Positions 37,864-47,500 of a stretch of 64,000 nucleotides of DNA are shown here, piece after piece. Below the pieces are notes generated by a model. That model was given only the letters and a program-made list of their open reading frames with translations. It had not been told where the DNA came from and did not search any database. Made by a program: the position numbers and the translations under genes. Origin of the DNA: Streptomyces sp. NRRL WC-3618 (GTDB lineage Bacteria > Actinomycetota > Actinomycetes > Streptomycetales > Streptomycetaceae); contig NZ_LGDW01000001.1 in assembly GCF_001280005.1 (NCBI RefSeq), positions 1-64,000 on the forward strand, in the 5' to 3' direction. Position 1 is the first letter of the stretch. The number at the start of each line of letters is the position of its first letter.

Positions 37864-39348
37864 TCAGACCGCCTCGGCGGTCTCGGGGAGATCGAGCGCG
37901 AGCTGGGCGGTCAGGTCCACGACGTCGGGGAGATCCCCGAAATCGCGTACGGCCGTGTCGACCGTTTTTCGGATACGAGTGTTGACGCGCTCGGAGCGCA
38001 CCTTCTTGGCGATGACCATGGCTTCTGCGGCCAGCACCGTGGCCCGCTCGGGCTCCCGCTGGAGGAGGTGGACCGTGGCCATGCCGATCAGATTCAGTGC
38101 GTAGGACCGCTGGTGATCGGTGTCCTTCGCGAACAGGTCGACCGCGTTGCGCATGAGGGGCTCGGCCAGCGAGGCGTAGGTGGGGCTGCGGCCGGCGACA
38201 TAGGCCAGGTCACGAAACGAATGGGAGTTCTCGCCGTACAGCTCGGCCTGGGAGAAGAAGCGGATCCAGTCGGGATCGGGCTCGTCCCAATCGTGTACGT
38301 CCGCGAACGTGTCCTCGGCCATCCGCACGGCCCGCTTGCACTTTCCGGGCTGCCCCATGTTGGCGTACGCGCGTGCCTCCATCGCATACAGCATGGCCTG
38401 GGTGCGGGGGCTGGCGCAGTCACGGCTGCCGTACTGCGCGAGGTGGATCAGTTCGAGGGCGTCGTCCGGCCGGCCGAGGTGGATCATCTGGCGGCTCATG
38501 GACGACAGGACGTACGAGCCGAGCGGCTTGTCGCCGGCTTCCTTGGCCGCGTGCAGGGCCAGGACGAAGTACTTCTGGGCGGTCGGCTGGAGTCCCACGT
38601 CGTACGACATCCAGCCGGCGAGTTCGGCCAGCTCGGCGGCGACCTTGAACAGCTTGCGGGTGGTGGACTCGGGCTGGGGCTCCTGGAGGAGGTCCGTCAC
38701 CTCGTGCAGCTGTCCGACGACCGCCTTGCGGCGCAGGCCGCCGCCGCACTGCGCGTCCCACTGCCGGAACATCGCGGTGGTGGACTCCAGCAGCTCCAGC
38801 TCGGGCTTGGACAGGCGGCCGGCCCGGCGCGCGGCGGACGGGTGCTCGGGCTCCTCGGGCGGGGCGGGGGGCACCGGGACGAGCCAGCGCTGCATGGGCT
38901 CGATGAGGGTTGGGCCGGCGGAGAGGGACAGCGCGGTCCCGAGGAAGCCGCGGCGCGCCAGCATCAGGTCGCTGCGGGAGAACTCGCTGAGCAGGGCGAC
39001 GGTCTGGGGGGCCGTCCAGGGCAGGTCGACGCCGGAGGCGGACGGGGACTGGCGGGCGGTGCGCAGTCCGAGGTCCTCGACGGCGACGACACAGCCGAAC
39101 CGCTCGGAGAACAGCTCGGACAGGATGCGCGGGATGGGCTCTCGCGGATTCTCCCCGTCGAGCCAGCGCCGGACCCGGGAGGTGTCGGTCGAGATGTGGT
39201 TGGCACCCAACTGGCGTGCCCGCCGGTTCACTTGGCGCGCCAGCTCGCCCTTGGACCAGCCGCTGCGCACGAACCACGAGCCGAGCAAGTCGTTCGGGCG
39301 CTTGTCGGTGCTGACCGCGGTCGTCGCGCTTCCGCCGTTGCCGCCCAC
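37864..39348 (-). CDS. nsdA: NsdA-type negative regulator of differentiation
   Basis: 494 residues. N-terminal region SKGELARQVNRRARQLGANH then TSRVRRWLDGENPREPIP resembles a helix-turn-helix found in Streptomyces NsdA; the rest is alpha-helical with TPR-like repeats. In S. coelicolor NsdA restrains sporulation and antibiotic production; mutants overproduce actinorhodin. GTG start at VGGNGGSATT with a GGGGG site. The location next to amtB is as in S. coelicolor. Confidence 0.93.
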   Translation of the reverse strand: MGGNGGSATTAVSTDKRPNDLLGSWFVRSGWSKGELARQVNRRARQLGANHISTDTSRVRRWLDGENPREPIPRILSELFSERFGCVVAVEDLGLRTARQSPSASGVDLPWTAPQTVALLSEFSRSDLMLARRGFLGTALSLSAGPTLIEPMQRWLVPVPPAPPEEPEHPSAARRAGRLSKPELELLESTTAMFRQWDAQCGGGLRRKAVVGQLHEVTDLLQEPQPESTTRKLFKVAAELAELAGWMSYDVGLQPTAQKYFVLALHAAKEAGDKPLGSYVLSSMSRQMIHLGRPDDALELIHLAQYGSRDCASPRTQAMLYAMEARAYANMGQPGKCKRAVRMAEDTFADVHDWDEPDPDWIRFFSQAELYGENSHSFRDLAYVAGRSPTYASLAEPLMRNAVDLFAKDTDHQRSYALNLIGMATVHLLQREPERATVLAAEAMVIAKKVRSERVNTRIRKTVDTAVRDFGDLPDVVDLTAQLALDLPETAEAV

Positions 39349-39805
39349 TGGAACGCCCCCATCCCTGAGACCTCTTGCCGCCGAGTGCGCCAAGCCCTAT
39401 CAGAATGCCGGTAAATAGGCTTCGCGTCCGCCAGTTGTCACCCTTCGAACGGGAAGACGCCTTGCCTCCGGCATACCCGCGAGCGCATGTGCCCCAAGGC
39501 CTCGCACACTCAAAGTAATCCTTCGATCACGCCCCCGGCCACGGCGATCCAGGAAACGCCACCATTCGCCACCCCTTCGAATGAACTCACGGACACCTAC
39601 AGAGGATTCACTTGACAGTGGACGGTCGCGAGTGGGCGGAGCGATGCATGCGAGGGCGCGCGCCGTCGAGCGCACCACCCGAGGCACGTCCGGGCGCCGA
39701 CTGGAACGGACGACGGGGGGCAGGGGTCTCGGTCAGTCGGAGACACAGGGTCACGTTCTGCTCGCAGTTCGTAACCACCGGTGCGTCGAACCCGTTGGAG
39801 GGGGC
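39349..39805. other. Divergent promoter region between nsdA and primase-like gene
   Basis: 457 bases with no supported gene. A TTGACA (39612-39617) could be a -35 box for the rightward gene but has no convincing -10. CCCTTCGAA-type words occur twice (near 39445 and 39573), possibly operator half-sites. Confidence 0.35.
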
Positions 39806-40468
39806 ATGGGCTTCACGATCGGCAGCAGCCGCGGTATCCGCGAGATCCGACCCGGTGCGCGCCGCCGCGGCCGGTCGTCGGAGTGCACCGCCGTGGCCGA
39901 GTACACCGGCCTCTGGGGCTGGGACGTGGTGGCCGGGGCCCGCGCGGCCGGCGGCGCCTGCTCCTGCGGCCTGACCGCCTGCCCCACGCCGGGCGCCCAC
40001 CCCCTGGGTTTCGCCCCCCGGGTCGCGGCCGGCGCCACTCTCGACGAAGTCACCGACATCTGGGGCCAGTTCCCCGGCGCCTCCGTCATGCTCCCCGTGG
40101 GCCGCGCCTTCGACGTGATCGAGGTCGCCGAACCGGCCGGCCGCCACGCCCTGGTCCGCCTGGAACGCATGGGCCTCCCCCTGGGCCCCGTCACGGCCAC
40201 CCCGGAGGGCCGCGCCCAGTTCTTCGTCGCCCCCGGCGCCGCCGCCGAACTCCCCGCGCTCCTCTACCGCATGGGCTGGGACGACCCGACCCTCGACCTG
40301 CACGGCCTGGGCACCGGTACATATCTCACGGCGCCCCCCTCCGACCGTGGCGGCCTCGGCCCGGTCAGTTGGCTGCGCCCGCCCGCGCTGGACACGGCGA
40401 CGAAGCCTCCGGCGGCCAGGCTGCTGCTGGGGACGCTGGCGTACGTGGCGCACCGCTCGCGCGCGTAG
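39806..40468 (+). CDS. Bifunctional DNA primase/polymerase N-terminal-domain protein
   Basis: 220 residues. The N-terminal half has the Cys/His pattern of prim-pol domains: CSCGLTACPTPGAHPLGF (CxC-x4-C...GxHP). The expected metal-binding acidic motif (DxD) is represented only by FDVIEV, and the C-terminal half has no helicase. So a DNA-synthesis function is uncertain. RBS GGAGG before ATG. It lies between nsdA and ftsY on the opposite strand, as a stand-alone gene. Confidence 0.78.
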   Translation: MGFTIGSSRGIREIRPGARRRGRSSECTAVAEYTGLWGWDVVAGARAAGGACSCGLTACPTPGAHPLGFAPRVAAGATLDEVTDIWGQFPGASVMLPVGRAFDVIEVAEPAGRHALVRLERMGLPLGPVTATPEGRAQFFVAPGAAAELPALLYRMGWDDPTLDLHGLGTGTYLTAPPSDRGGLGPVSWLRPPALDTATKPPAARLLLGTLAYVAHRSRA

Positions 40469-40481
40469 GGCCCGCACAGCA

Positions 40482-40520
40482 AGGCGCCCGTCCCCCACTG
40501 CACCTTGGGGGCGGGCGCCT
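40482..40520. terminator. Bidirectional terminator hairpin
   Basis: AGGCGCCCGTCCCCCA pairs with TGGGGGCGGGCGCCT (one bulge) around a short loop. It separates the convergent primase-like and ftsY genes. Confidence 0.7.
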
Positions 40521-40521
40521 C

Positions 40522-40552
40522 TTGACCGGCCTACGAATTGACCGGCCTACGA
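40522..40552. repeat. Two-copy direct repeat, 16-base period
   Basis: TTGACCGGCCTACGA occurs at 40522-40536 and exactly again at 40538-40552, downstream of the terminator. It is probably a small local duplication. Confidence 0.6.
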
Positions 40553-40566
40553 GATTTCGGAGGTGG

Positions 40567-41763
40567 TCAGTCCCCGATAAGTGCGTCAACGAACGCCTCC
40601 GGCTCGAACGGAGCCAGATCGTCGGCACCCTCGCCGAGGCCGATCAGCTTCACCGGCACGCCCAGCTCGCGCTGTACGGCGATGACGATGCCGCCCTTGG
40701 CGGTGCCGTCGAGCTTGGTGAGCACGATGCCGGTGATGTCGACGACCTCGGCGAAGACACGGGCCTGCACGAGCCCGTTCTGCCCGGTCGTGGCGTCCAG
40801 CACGAGCAGCACCTCGTCCAGCGGGGCGTGCTTCTCGACGACGCGCTTGACCTTGCCGAGCTCGTCCATGAGCCCGGTCTTGGTGTGCAGCCGTCCGGCG
40901 GTGTCGATCAGGACGACGTCGACACCGGCCGCGATGCCCTCCTTGACGGCGTCGAAGGCGATCGAGGCGGGGTCGCCGCCCTCGGGACCGCGCACGGTGC
41001 GGGCCCCGACCCGGTCGCCCCAGGTCTGGAGCTGATCGGCGGCGGCGGCGCGGAAGGTGTCGGCGGCGCCGAGAACGACGTTCTTCCCGTCGGCGACGAG
41101 CACGCGTGCGAGCTTGCCGGTGGTGGTGGTCTTGCCGGTGCCGTTGACGCCGACGACCATCACGATGCCCGGGGTGTCGAGGTTCGAGTCGGTCTTCACG
41201 GCCCGATCGAACCCGGGTTCGAGGATCTGGAGCAGCTCTTCGCGCAGCAGCCCGCGCAGCTCGGCGGGCGTGCGGGTGCCGAGCACCTTCACGCGCTCGC
41301 GCAGCCGCTCGACGAGCTCCTGGGTGGGCTGGACGCCGACGTCGGCGGTGAGGAGCGTGTCCTCGACCTCCTCCCAGGTCTCGTCGTCGAGATGCTCGCG
41401 CGCGAGGAGCGCGAGCAGCCCCTTGCCGAGCGCGTTCTGCGACCGGGAGAGCCGGGTGCGCAGCCGGACCAGCCGGCCGGCGGTGGGCTCCGGCACCTCG
41501 ATGGCGGGGACGGGAGGTTCCTCGACGGCGACGGACGAGGCGTCGCCGCCCGGGAGATCCACCTCCTCTATGGTGCGGCGCGGTTCGTCGCGCGGCGTCT
41601 CGGCCTCGTCGCCGATGTGCGGCTCGGCCGGAGGGGTGGTGAGGTCGGGTGTCGTGGGGGGCGCCGGGGGCAGCGGCTTCTTCCTGCGGCTGCCGACGAC
41701 AAGCCCGCCGAGCACACCGAGCACGAGCACGGCGATGACTACAGCAAGGATGACGGTTTCCAT
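40567..41763 (-). CDS. ftsY: Signal recognition particle receptor FtsY
   Basis: 398 residues. N-terminal membrane helix (VILAVVIAVLVLGVLGGLVV) and a charged Pro/Glu linker, then the NG GTPase domain: GVNGTGKTTTTGKLA, DTFRAAAADQL, DTAGRL and TKLDGTAKGG. It receives Ffh-bound ribosomes at the membrane. Start set at METVILAVV; the longer frame is unlikely. Confidence 0.97.
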   Translation of the reverse strand: METVILAVVIAVLVLGVLGGLVVGSRRKKPLPPAPPTTPDLTTPPAEPHIGDEAETPRDEPRRTIEEVDLPGGDASSVAVEEPPVPAIEVPEPTAGRLVRLRTRLSRSQNALGKGLLALLAREHLDDETWEEVEDTLLTADVGVQPTQELVERLRERVKVLGTRTPAELRGLLREELLQILEPGFDRAVKTDSNLDTPGIVMVVGVNGTGKTTTTGKLARVLVADGKNVVLGAADTFRAAAADQLQTWGDRVGARTVRGPEGGDPASIAFDAVKEGIAAGVDVVLIDTAGRLHTKTGLMDELGKVKRVVEKHAPLDEVLLVLDATTGQNGLVQARVFAEVVDITGIVLTKLDGTAKGGIVIAVQRELGVPVKLIGLGEGADDLAPFEPEAFVDALIGD

Positions 41764-41909
41764 AACGGGACCAGTATGCGCGACCGCCCTCCGGCGCGTC
41801 CGGCCCCGGTAGGCCGCCCGGCCCCCTCTCCGTACCCCTTCCGCACCCCTGGATATCTGACACATCGTCAGCTAATCTCCCCCGGCACACCCGCCGGAAG
41901 GGACTCCCC

Positions 41910-42881
41910 ATGCCCGTCACCGTCGTACGTTTCAACCTGGTCGCCCCCGATGCCACCCCCGCCGAGCTCCGCGCCCGCTACCAGGCCGCGATCGAGATGG
42001 CCGCGTACGCCGACGCCCTCGGCATCACCACCGTCCAGACCGAGGAGCACCACGGCGTCGCCAACAACTGGCTGCCGTCGCCGTTCGCCTTCGCGGGGGC
42101 CGTCTTCGGGGCGACGCGGAAGATCGCGGTGATGGTGTCCGCGATGATCGGCCCGTTGCACGACCCCTTGAGGCTCGCCGAGGACATCGCCGTACTGGAT
42201 CTGCTGAGCGGCGGGCGGCTGGTCACGGTCGCCGGCATCGGATACCGGCCCGAGGAGTACGCCCACTTCGGCGCCGACTGGAAGCGGCGCGGCAAGCTCC
42301 AGGACGAGTTGCTGGAGACCCTGCTGAAGGCGTGGACCGGGGAGGAGTTCTCCTACCAGGGCCGTACGGTACGGGTCACTCCGCGCCCGTGCACCGACCC
42401 GCATCCGCTCCTGCTGGTGGGCGGCTCGTCGAAGGCGGCGGCCAGGCGCGCCGCCCGTCTCGGGCTGCCCCTCTTCCCCAGCGCGCACCTGCCCGAGCTG
42501 GAGGCCTACTACAAGGAACGGCTCGTCGAGTACGGCACCGAGGGCTGGACGATGATGCCGGCCGCCGAGACCCCGCTGCTGCACCTCACCGAGGATCCGG
42601 ACCGCGCGTGGGCCGAGCACGGCCGGCACTTCCTGCACGAGGCCCGGACGTACGCCTCCTGGCAGTCGGGCGACATCCGGTCCGCCGTGAAGTCGGCGGC
42701 CACGACGGTGGAGGAACTGCGTGCCGAGGGCGTCTACCGGATGCTGACACCCGAGGAGTGCGTGGCGCAGGGGCTGGACAACTACGTGCTGCATCCGCTG
42801 TCGGGCGGGATGCCGGTGGAGGAGGGGTGGCGGAGCCTGCGGCTGTTCGGGGAGCGGGTACTGCCGGCACTGGCGGGCTGA
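41910..42881 (+). CDS. LLM-class flavin-dependent oxidoreductase
   Basis: 323 residues. Luciferase-like monooxygenase fold: QTEEHHGVANNWLPSPF (the conserved EHH) and LAEDIAVLDLLSGGRLVTVAG, then the substrate-side segment LLLVGGSSKAAARRAARLG. It probably uses FMN or F420. The substrate is unknown. ATG with GGAAGGG. It is divergent from ftsY. Confidence 0.87.
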   Translation: MPVTVVRFNLVAPDATPAELRARYQAAIEMAAYADALGITTVQTEEHHGVANNWLPSPFAFAGAVFGATRKIAVMVSAMIGPLHDPLRLAEDIAVLDLLSGGRLVTVAGIGYRPEEYAHFGADWKRRGKLQDELLETLLKAWTGEEFSYQGRTVRVTPRPCTDPHPLLLVGGSSKAAARRAARLGLPLFPSAHLPELEAYYKERLVEYGTEGWTMMPAAETPLLHLTEDPDRAWAEHGRHFLHEARTYASWQSGDIRSAVKSAATTVEELRAEGVYRMLTPEECVAQGLDNYVLHPLSGGMPVEEGWRSLRLFGERVLPALAG

Positions 42882-42913
42882 CGTCCCCGCTGTCCGGTGG
42901 ACAGCGGGGACGT
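42881..42913. terminator. Perfect 15-bp bidirectional terminator hairpin
   Basis: ACGTCCCCGCTGTCC pairs with GGACAGCGGGGACGT around a 3-base GGT loop. It starts at the last base of the LLM gene stop and separates it from convergent glcP. Confidence 0.8.
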
Positions 42914-42953
42914 GGCCCTCCTCCCCGTCCCCGAGTCATGGAGAGGTCCGCGA

Positions 42954-44372
42954 CTAGCCCATCTCCTCCAGCGTCTTGCCCTTGGTCTCCTTGACGAACC
43001 TGAGGACGAACGGGATCGAGAGCGCGGCGAAGATCGTGTAGATCACGTAGGTGAGGGAGAGGTTCCAGTCGGCCAGGGACGGGAAGCTCGCGGTGATGGC
43101 CCAGTTGGCGATCCACTGCGCGGCGGCGGCCACGCCCAGGGCGGCGGCGCGGATCCTGTTCGGGAACATCTCGCCGAGGAAGACCCAGACCACGACGCCC
43201 CAGGAGAGGGCGAAGAAGAGCACGAACACATGTGCGGCGACCAGGGCCACCCAGCCCTGTGTGGCGGGCAGCTTGCCGTCGACGAGGTCGAAGGAGAAGG
43301 CCCAGGCCTCCAGGGCGAGCCCGATGACCATGCCGACGGAACCGATCAGCGCGAGCGGCCGGCGGCCGATCCGGTCGACGAAGATCATGGCGATCACGGT
43401 GCCGACGATGTTGATGATCGACGTGGTGAAGGAGTAGAAGAACGACTCCGTCGGGTCGACGCCGACCGACTGCCAGAGCGTCGAGGAGTAGTAGAACGCC
43501 ACGTTGATGCCGACGAACTGCTGGAAGACCGAGAGGCCGATACCGATCCAGACGATCGGCTTGAAGAAGAAGGAACCGCCGAGCAGGTCCCGGAAGGTCG
43601 ACTTGTGCTCGCTCTTCATGGCGTGCTCGATCTCGGCGACCCGGGCGTCCAGGTCGGCGCTGTCGCCCTCGACCTCGCGCAGCACCTCGCGGGCGCGCTC
43701 GTCCCGGCCCACGGAGATCAGGAAGCGGGGGGACTCGGGGATCGCGAAGGACAGCAGCCCGTACAACACGGCCGGTACGACCATCACACCGAGCATGACC
43801 TGCCAGGCCTCGACGCCCAGCAGCTCGCCGCGCTGGTCACCGCCCGCCGCGTTCAGGATGCCCCAGTTGACCAGCTGCGAGATGGCGATGCCGACGACGA
43901 TCGCGGCCTGCTGGAAGGACCCGAGCCGGCCCCGGTACGCGGCCGGGGCGACCTCGGCGATGTAGGCGGGGCCGATGACGGAGGCCATGCCGATGGCGAA
44001 GCCGCCGACGATCCGCCAGAAGGCGAGGTCGTACAGCGCGAAGGGCAGCGCGGAGCCGACGGCGCTGATCGTGAAGAGCGCGGCGGAGATCTGCATGCAG
44101 CGGATACGGCCGATGCGGTCGGCCATGCGCCCCGCGGTGGCCGCCCCGATGGCACAGCCGATCAGCGCGATGGCGATGACCTGCGCCAGGGCCGCGGAGC
44201 CGACGTCGTAGCGGCCTCGGATGGCCTCGACGGCGCCGTTGATCACGGCACTGTCGTAGCCGAACAGGAAACCGCCCATCGCGGCCGCCGCCGCGATGAA
44301 GATGACATGCCCGAGATGCTCGGGGTGAGCCGTCGCGGCTTCTGACTTGTATGCCTGCTCTGTGCTGGTCAC
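42954..44372 (-). CDS. glcP: Glucose permease GlcP (MFS sugar porter)
   Basis: 472 residues, same length as S. coelicolor GlcP. Twelve helices with sugar-porter signatures GGFLFGYDSAVINGA, DRIGRI after TM2, PESPRFL at the central loop, and DRIGRRPLALIG after TM8. It brings in glucose with protons; the S. coelicolor gene at this place is the main glucose entry. GTG start with GAGGAG. Control probably acts on the palindrome and repeats upstream. Confidence 0.95.
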   Translation of the reverse strand: MTSTEQAYKSEAATAHPEHLGHVIFIAAAAAMGGFLFGYDSAVINGAVEAIRGRYDVGSAALAQVIAIALIGCAIGAATAGRMADRIGRIRCMQISAALFTISAVGSALPFALYDLAFWRIVGGFAIGMASVIGPAYIAEVAPAAYRGRLGSFQQAAIVVGIAISQLVNWGILNAAGGDQRGELLGVEAWQVMLGVMVVPAVLYGLLSFAIPESPRFLISVGRDERAREVLREVEGDSADLDARVAEIEHAMKSEHKSTFRDLLGGSFFFKPIVWIGIGLSVFQQFVGINVAFYYSSTLWQSVGVDPTESFFYSFTTSIINIVGTVIAMIFVDRIGRRPLALIGSVGMVIGLALEAWAFSFDLVDGKLPATQGWVALVAAHVFVLFFALSWGVVVWVFLGEMFPNRIRAAALGVAAAAQWIANWAITASFPSLADWNLSLTYVIYTIFAALSIPFVLRFVKETKGKTLEEMG

Positions 44373-44419
44373 GTACAACTCCTCGGGCCACCGGCAACGC
44401 CGCCGGGTGGGGGACCCTC

Positions 44420-44438
44420 TCAGATACGTGGTATCTGA
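44420..44438. promoter_or_regulatory. Palindromic operator in the glcP promoter region
   Basis: TCAGATAC and GTATCTGA flank GTG: a perfect 8-base inverted repeat about 50 bases upstream of the glcP start, of the size expected for a dimeric repressor. Confidence 0.5.
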
Positions 44439-44467
44439 AGGTAAAAACGACGCTGTCGAGACTATGC

Positions 44468-44546
44468 CTTCAAGTTTCGAAGTCAATAGCACGATCGATG
44501 TGAGATATGAGGCACTGCCTGAACGGTTTACGTTCAAGTCTCGAAG
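44468..44546. repeat. Two TTCAAG...CGAAG elements upstream of glcP
   Basis: CTTCAAGTTTCGAAG (44468-44482) and GTTCAAGTCTCGAAG (44532-44546) are near-identical imperfect palindromes 64 bases apart in the smc-glcP gap. Direct-repeat operators are plausible. Confidence 0.5.
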
Positions 44547-44582
44547 AAAGAGAGAAGGGCTGACGGAGAGCTGGGCAGCGGG

Positions 44583-47500
44583 CTAGCGGAGTCGCTGTGA
44601 AATCACCTTCGACACGCCGTCGCCCTGCATGGAGACGCCGTACAGCGCGTCGGCGACCTCCATCGTCCGCTTCTGGTGCGTGATCACGATGAGCTGCGAG
44701 GCTTCCTGGAGCTCCTGCATGATGCGGATGAGCCGCTGCAGGTTGGTGTCGTCGAGGGCCGCCTCGACTTCGTCCATCACGTAGAAGGGACTCGGCCTGG
44801 CCTTGAAGATCGCCACCAGCAACGCCACGGCGGTGAGCGAACGCTCGCCACCGGAAAGCAGCGACAGCCGCTTGACCTTCTTGCCCGGCGGCCGGGCCTC
44901 CACGTCCACACCGGTGGTGAGCATGTTGTCGGGGTCGGTCAGGATCAACCGCCCCTCACCTCCGGGGAACAGCCGACTGAAGACGCCCTCGAACTGCACG
45001 GCCGTGTCCCGGTACGCCTCGGTGAAGACCTGCTCGACGCGCTCGTCGACCTCCTTCACCACCTGAAGCAGATCAGCGCGCGTCTTCTTCAGGTCCTCGA
45101 GCTGCTCACTGAGGAACTTGTGGCGTTCCTCCAGCGCCGCGAACTCCTCCAGGGCCAGCGGATTGACCTTGCCGAGCTGCTGGTAGGCCCGCTCGGTCGC
45201 CTTGAGCCGCTTCTCCTGTTCGGCGCGGTGGAACTGCTTCGGCTGGTTGCGCGGGTGCTCCGGGTCCTCGGGCAGCTCCTCGCCCTCGGCGGGGGGCGAG
45301 GGCGGCACCAACTGGTGCGGGCCGTACTCGGCCACCAACCCCTCCGGTTCCACACCGAGTTCCTCCAGCGCCTTGGTCTCCAGCTGCTCGATCCGCAGCC
45401 GCTTCTCGGCGCCGAGTACCTCACCGCGGTGCATCGAATCCGTCAACTTGTCGAGTTCGCCCTTGAGATCACGACCGGCGGCGCGGGCGGCGGTCAACTC
45501 CTGCTCCCGCCGGGCCTTGGCGGCGTCGGCCGCGGTGCGTTCCTCGTCGGCGCGGGAGAGGGAGACCTCGACATGCGCGAGCAGTTGCCGTGCCCCGGAG
45601 GCGACGGCTTCGGCGACGGACGCCTCGTGCTTGAGCCGCGCCCGCCGCTGCTCGGCACGCGCGCGTGCCTCCCGTTCGCCGCGCGCGGCCCGGTCGAGCG
45701 AGTCCGCCCTTCCGGCCAGCCCCTTGACCCGCTCCTCGTGGGTACGGACCTGGAGCCGGGCCTCCATCTCGGTCTGCCGCGCGTTGGCGCCGTCGGCGGC
45801 GAGCCGGTCCCGCACACCCGTGTCGGGTTCCTCCTCGACGGGCATCTCCTCGGCGACAGCCAGCCGCTCCGCGAGCTCCTCGGCGTCCTGTACGGCCCGG
45901 TCGAGCGCATCCTGCGCCCGCGCCGCGGCCGCCGTGGACCTCTCGGCCTCTCCGGCGGCGCCCCTGGCCTGCCCGGCGAGCCGCCCGAGCTGCTGGGCGA
46001 CAGTCGACTTCTCCCGGTCGGCGGCCCGCCGCCGCTCCCCCAGCTCCTCGAGGAACGCGGCGCACTCCTTGCGCCGCTCCCCGGCGAGCTGCTGGACCCC
46101 GACCAACTCCTCGCACCGTACGGCCAGTTCATCGAGCTCGGCGGCGGCTTGGTCGACGGAGGCCTGCACCTCCAGCAGGCTCGGCGCCCCGGCGGACCCA
46201 CCGTGCGCGAAGTGGGCGCCCAGCAGATCGCCTTCGGCGGTCACGGCGGTCAACTCGGGCCGCGCGTACACCAGTTCCTCGGCGTCCTCGAGTGTCCCGA
46301 CGACCACGATCCCGCGCAGCAACCGGCGTACGGCGGGCATGAGTTCGGCGGGGCCACGGACCAGGTCGGCGGCGCGGGGCGGCCCGCCGGGCGCGGAGCC
46401 CTGCCCGTCGGCGGCATCGGTGCCGGTACCGGATCCGGCCTCCTCGGGTGCCCCCGCCAGCAGCAGCGAGGCGCGTCCGCCGTCCTGCTTGTGCAGCAGG
46501 CGGATCGCTGACGCCGCCGAGGCCGGGGTCGTCACGGCGATCGCGTTCGCCGCCGCGCCGAAGGCGGCGGCCACGGCGACCTCGTGGCCCGGGGTGACCG
46601 TCAGGAGTTCCGCCGCCGGGCCGAGCAGTCCGGTGAGGCTGTCCCGCGCGGCCAGCAGCACGCCCGTACCGTCCTTGCGGCGCAGGCCGAGCGCCAGGGC
46701 CTCGTGGCGGGCCTGGGTGGCGGCGCGCCGCCGTTCCGCCGCGGTGGCCGCCTCGCGGGCCGCCGTGAGTGCCGCTTCCGCGTCGGCCAGGGCGGCCTTC
46801 GCCGTGTCGTGCCGCTGCGCGAGGTCCGCGTCGCCCGCGTCCAGGCCGTCGACCTCGGCCTGCAGAGTCTCGTACTCCTCCTGGGCCGCGACCGCCCGTT
46901 CCTGGGCCTCGTCGCGGGCGGCGGCGAGCCGGTCGATCTCGGCCTGGGCACTGGCCGCACGGGAGCGGGCGGCGTTGACCTGGCCGTTCAGTCGGGCCAG
47001 ACCCTCCCGGCGGTCGGCGATCGCCCGGGCCAGATCCTTCAGCCGCCGTTCCTCGATCACGAGTTCGCGCTCCAGATCGGCCCGGTGCGCGACCGTGTCC
47101 TCCAGCGCGTGCTCGGCCGCCTCCAGGGCCGCTTCCAGCTCGGCCTCCTGCTCACGGATGCGCGCGGCCTCGCGCTCCATGTCCTCGGGCTCACGTCCGC
47201 GCCGCTCCTCGGCGGGGGCGGAGGTCGCGCTCTTCACGCGCGCGTCGGCCAGCGAAACGGTGCCGCGCACCCGTTCGGCGAGCTGGGAGAGCTCGTACCA
47301 GGTCTGCTGCGCGCGCTGGAGGCGCGGGGTGAGTTGCCGTACCTCGTCCTCCAGGAGCGCCTCACGCTGGAGGGCCTTCTTCAGCTCGGCCTCCGTCGTC
47401 TCCTTGCGTTCCTTGAGCGCGGCCTCGTCGGCGACCTCCGTCCGGAGCGCTCCCCGCAGCCGTACGAGATCGTCGGCGAGGAGCCGGAGCCGGGCGTCGC

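Noticed and set aside
39781..42132. 783-codon plus-strand frame over the primase-like and ftsY genes
   Set aside because: It is a composition shadow opposite ftsY and lacks coding character.
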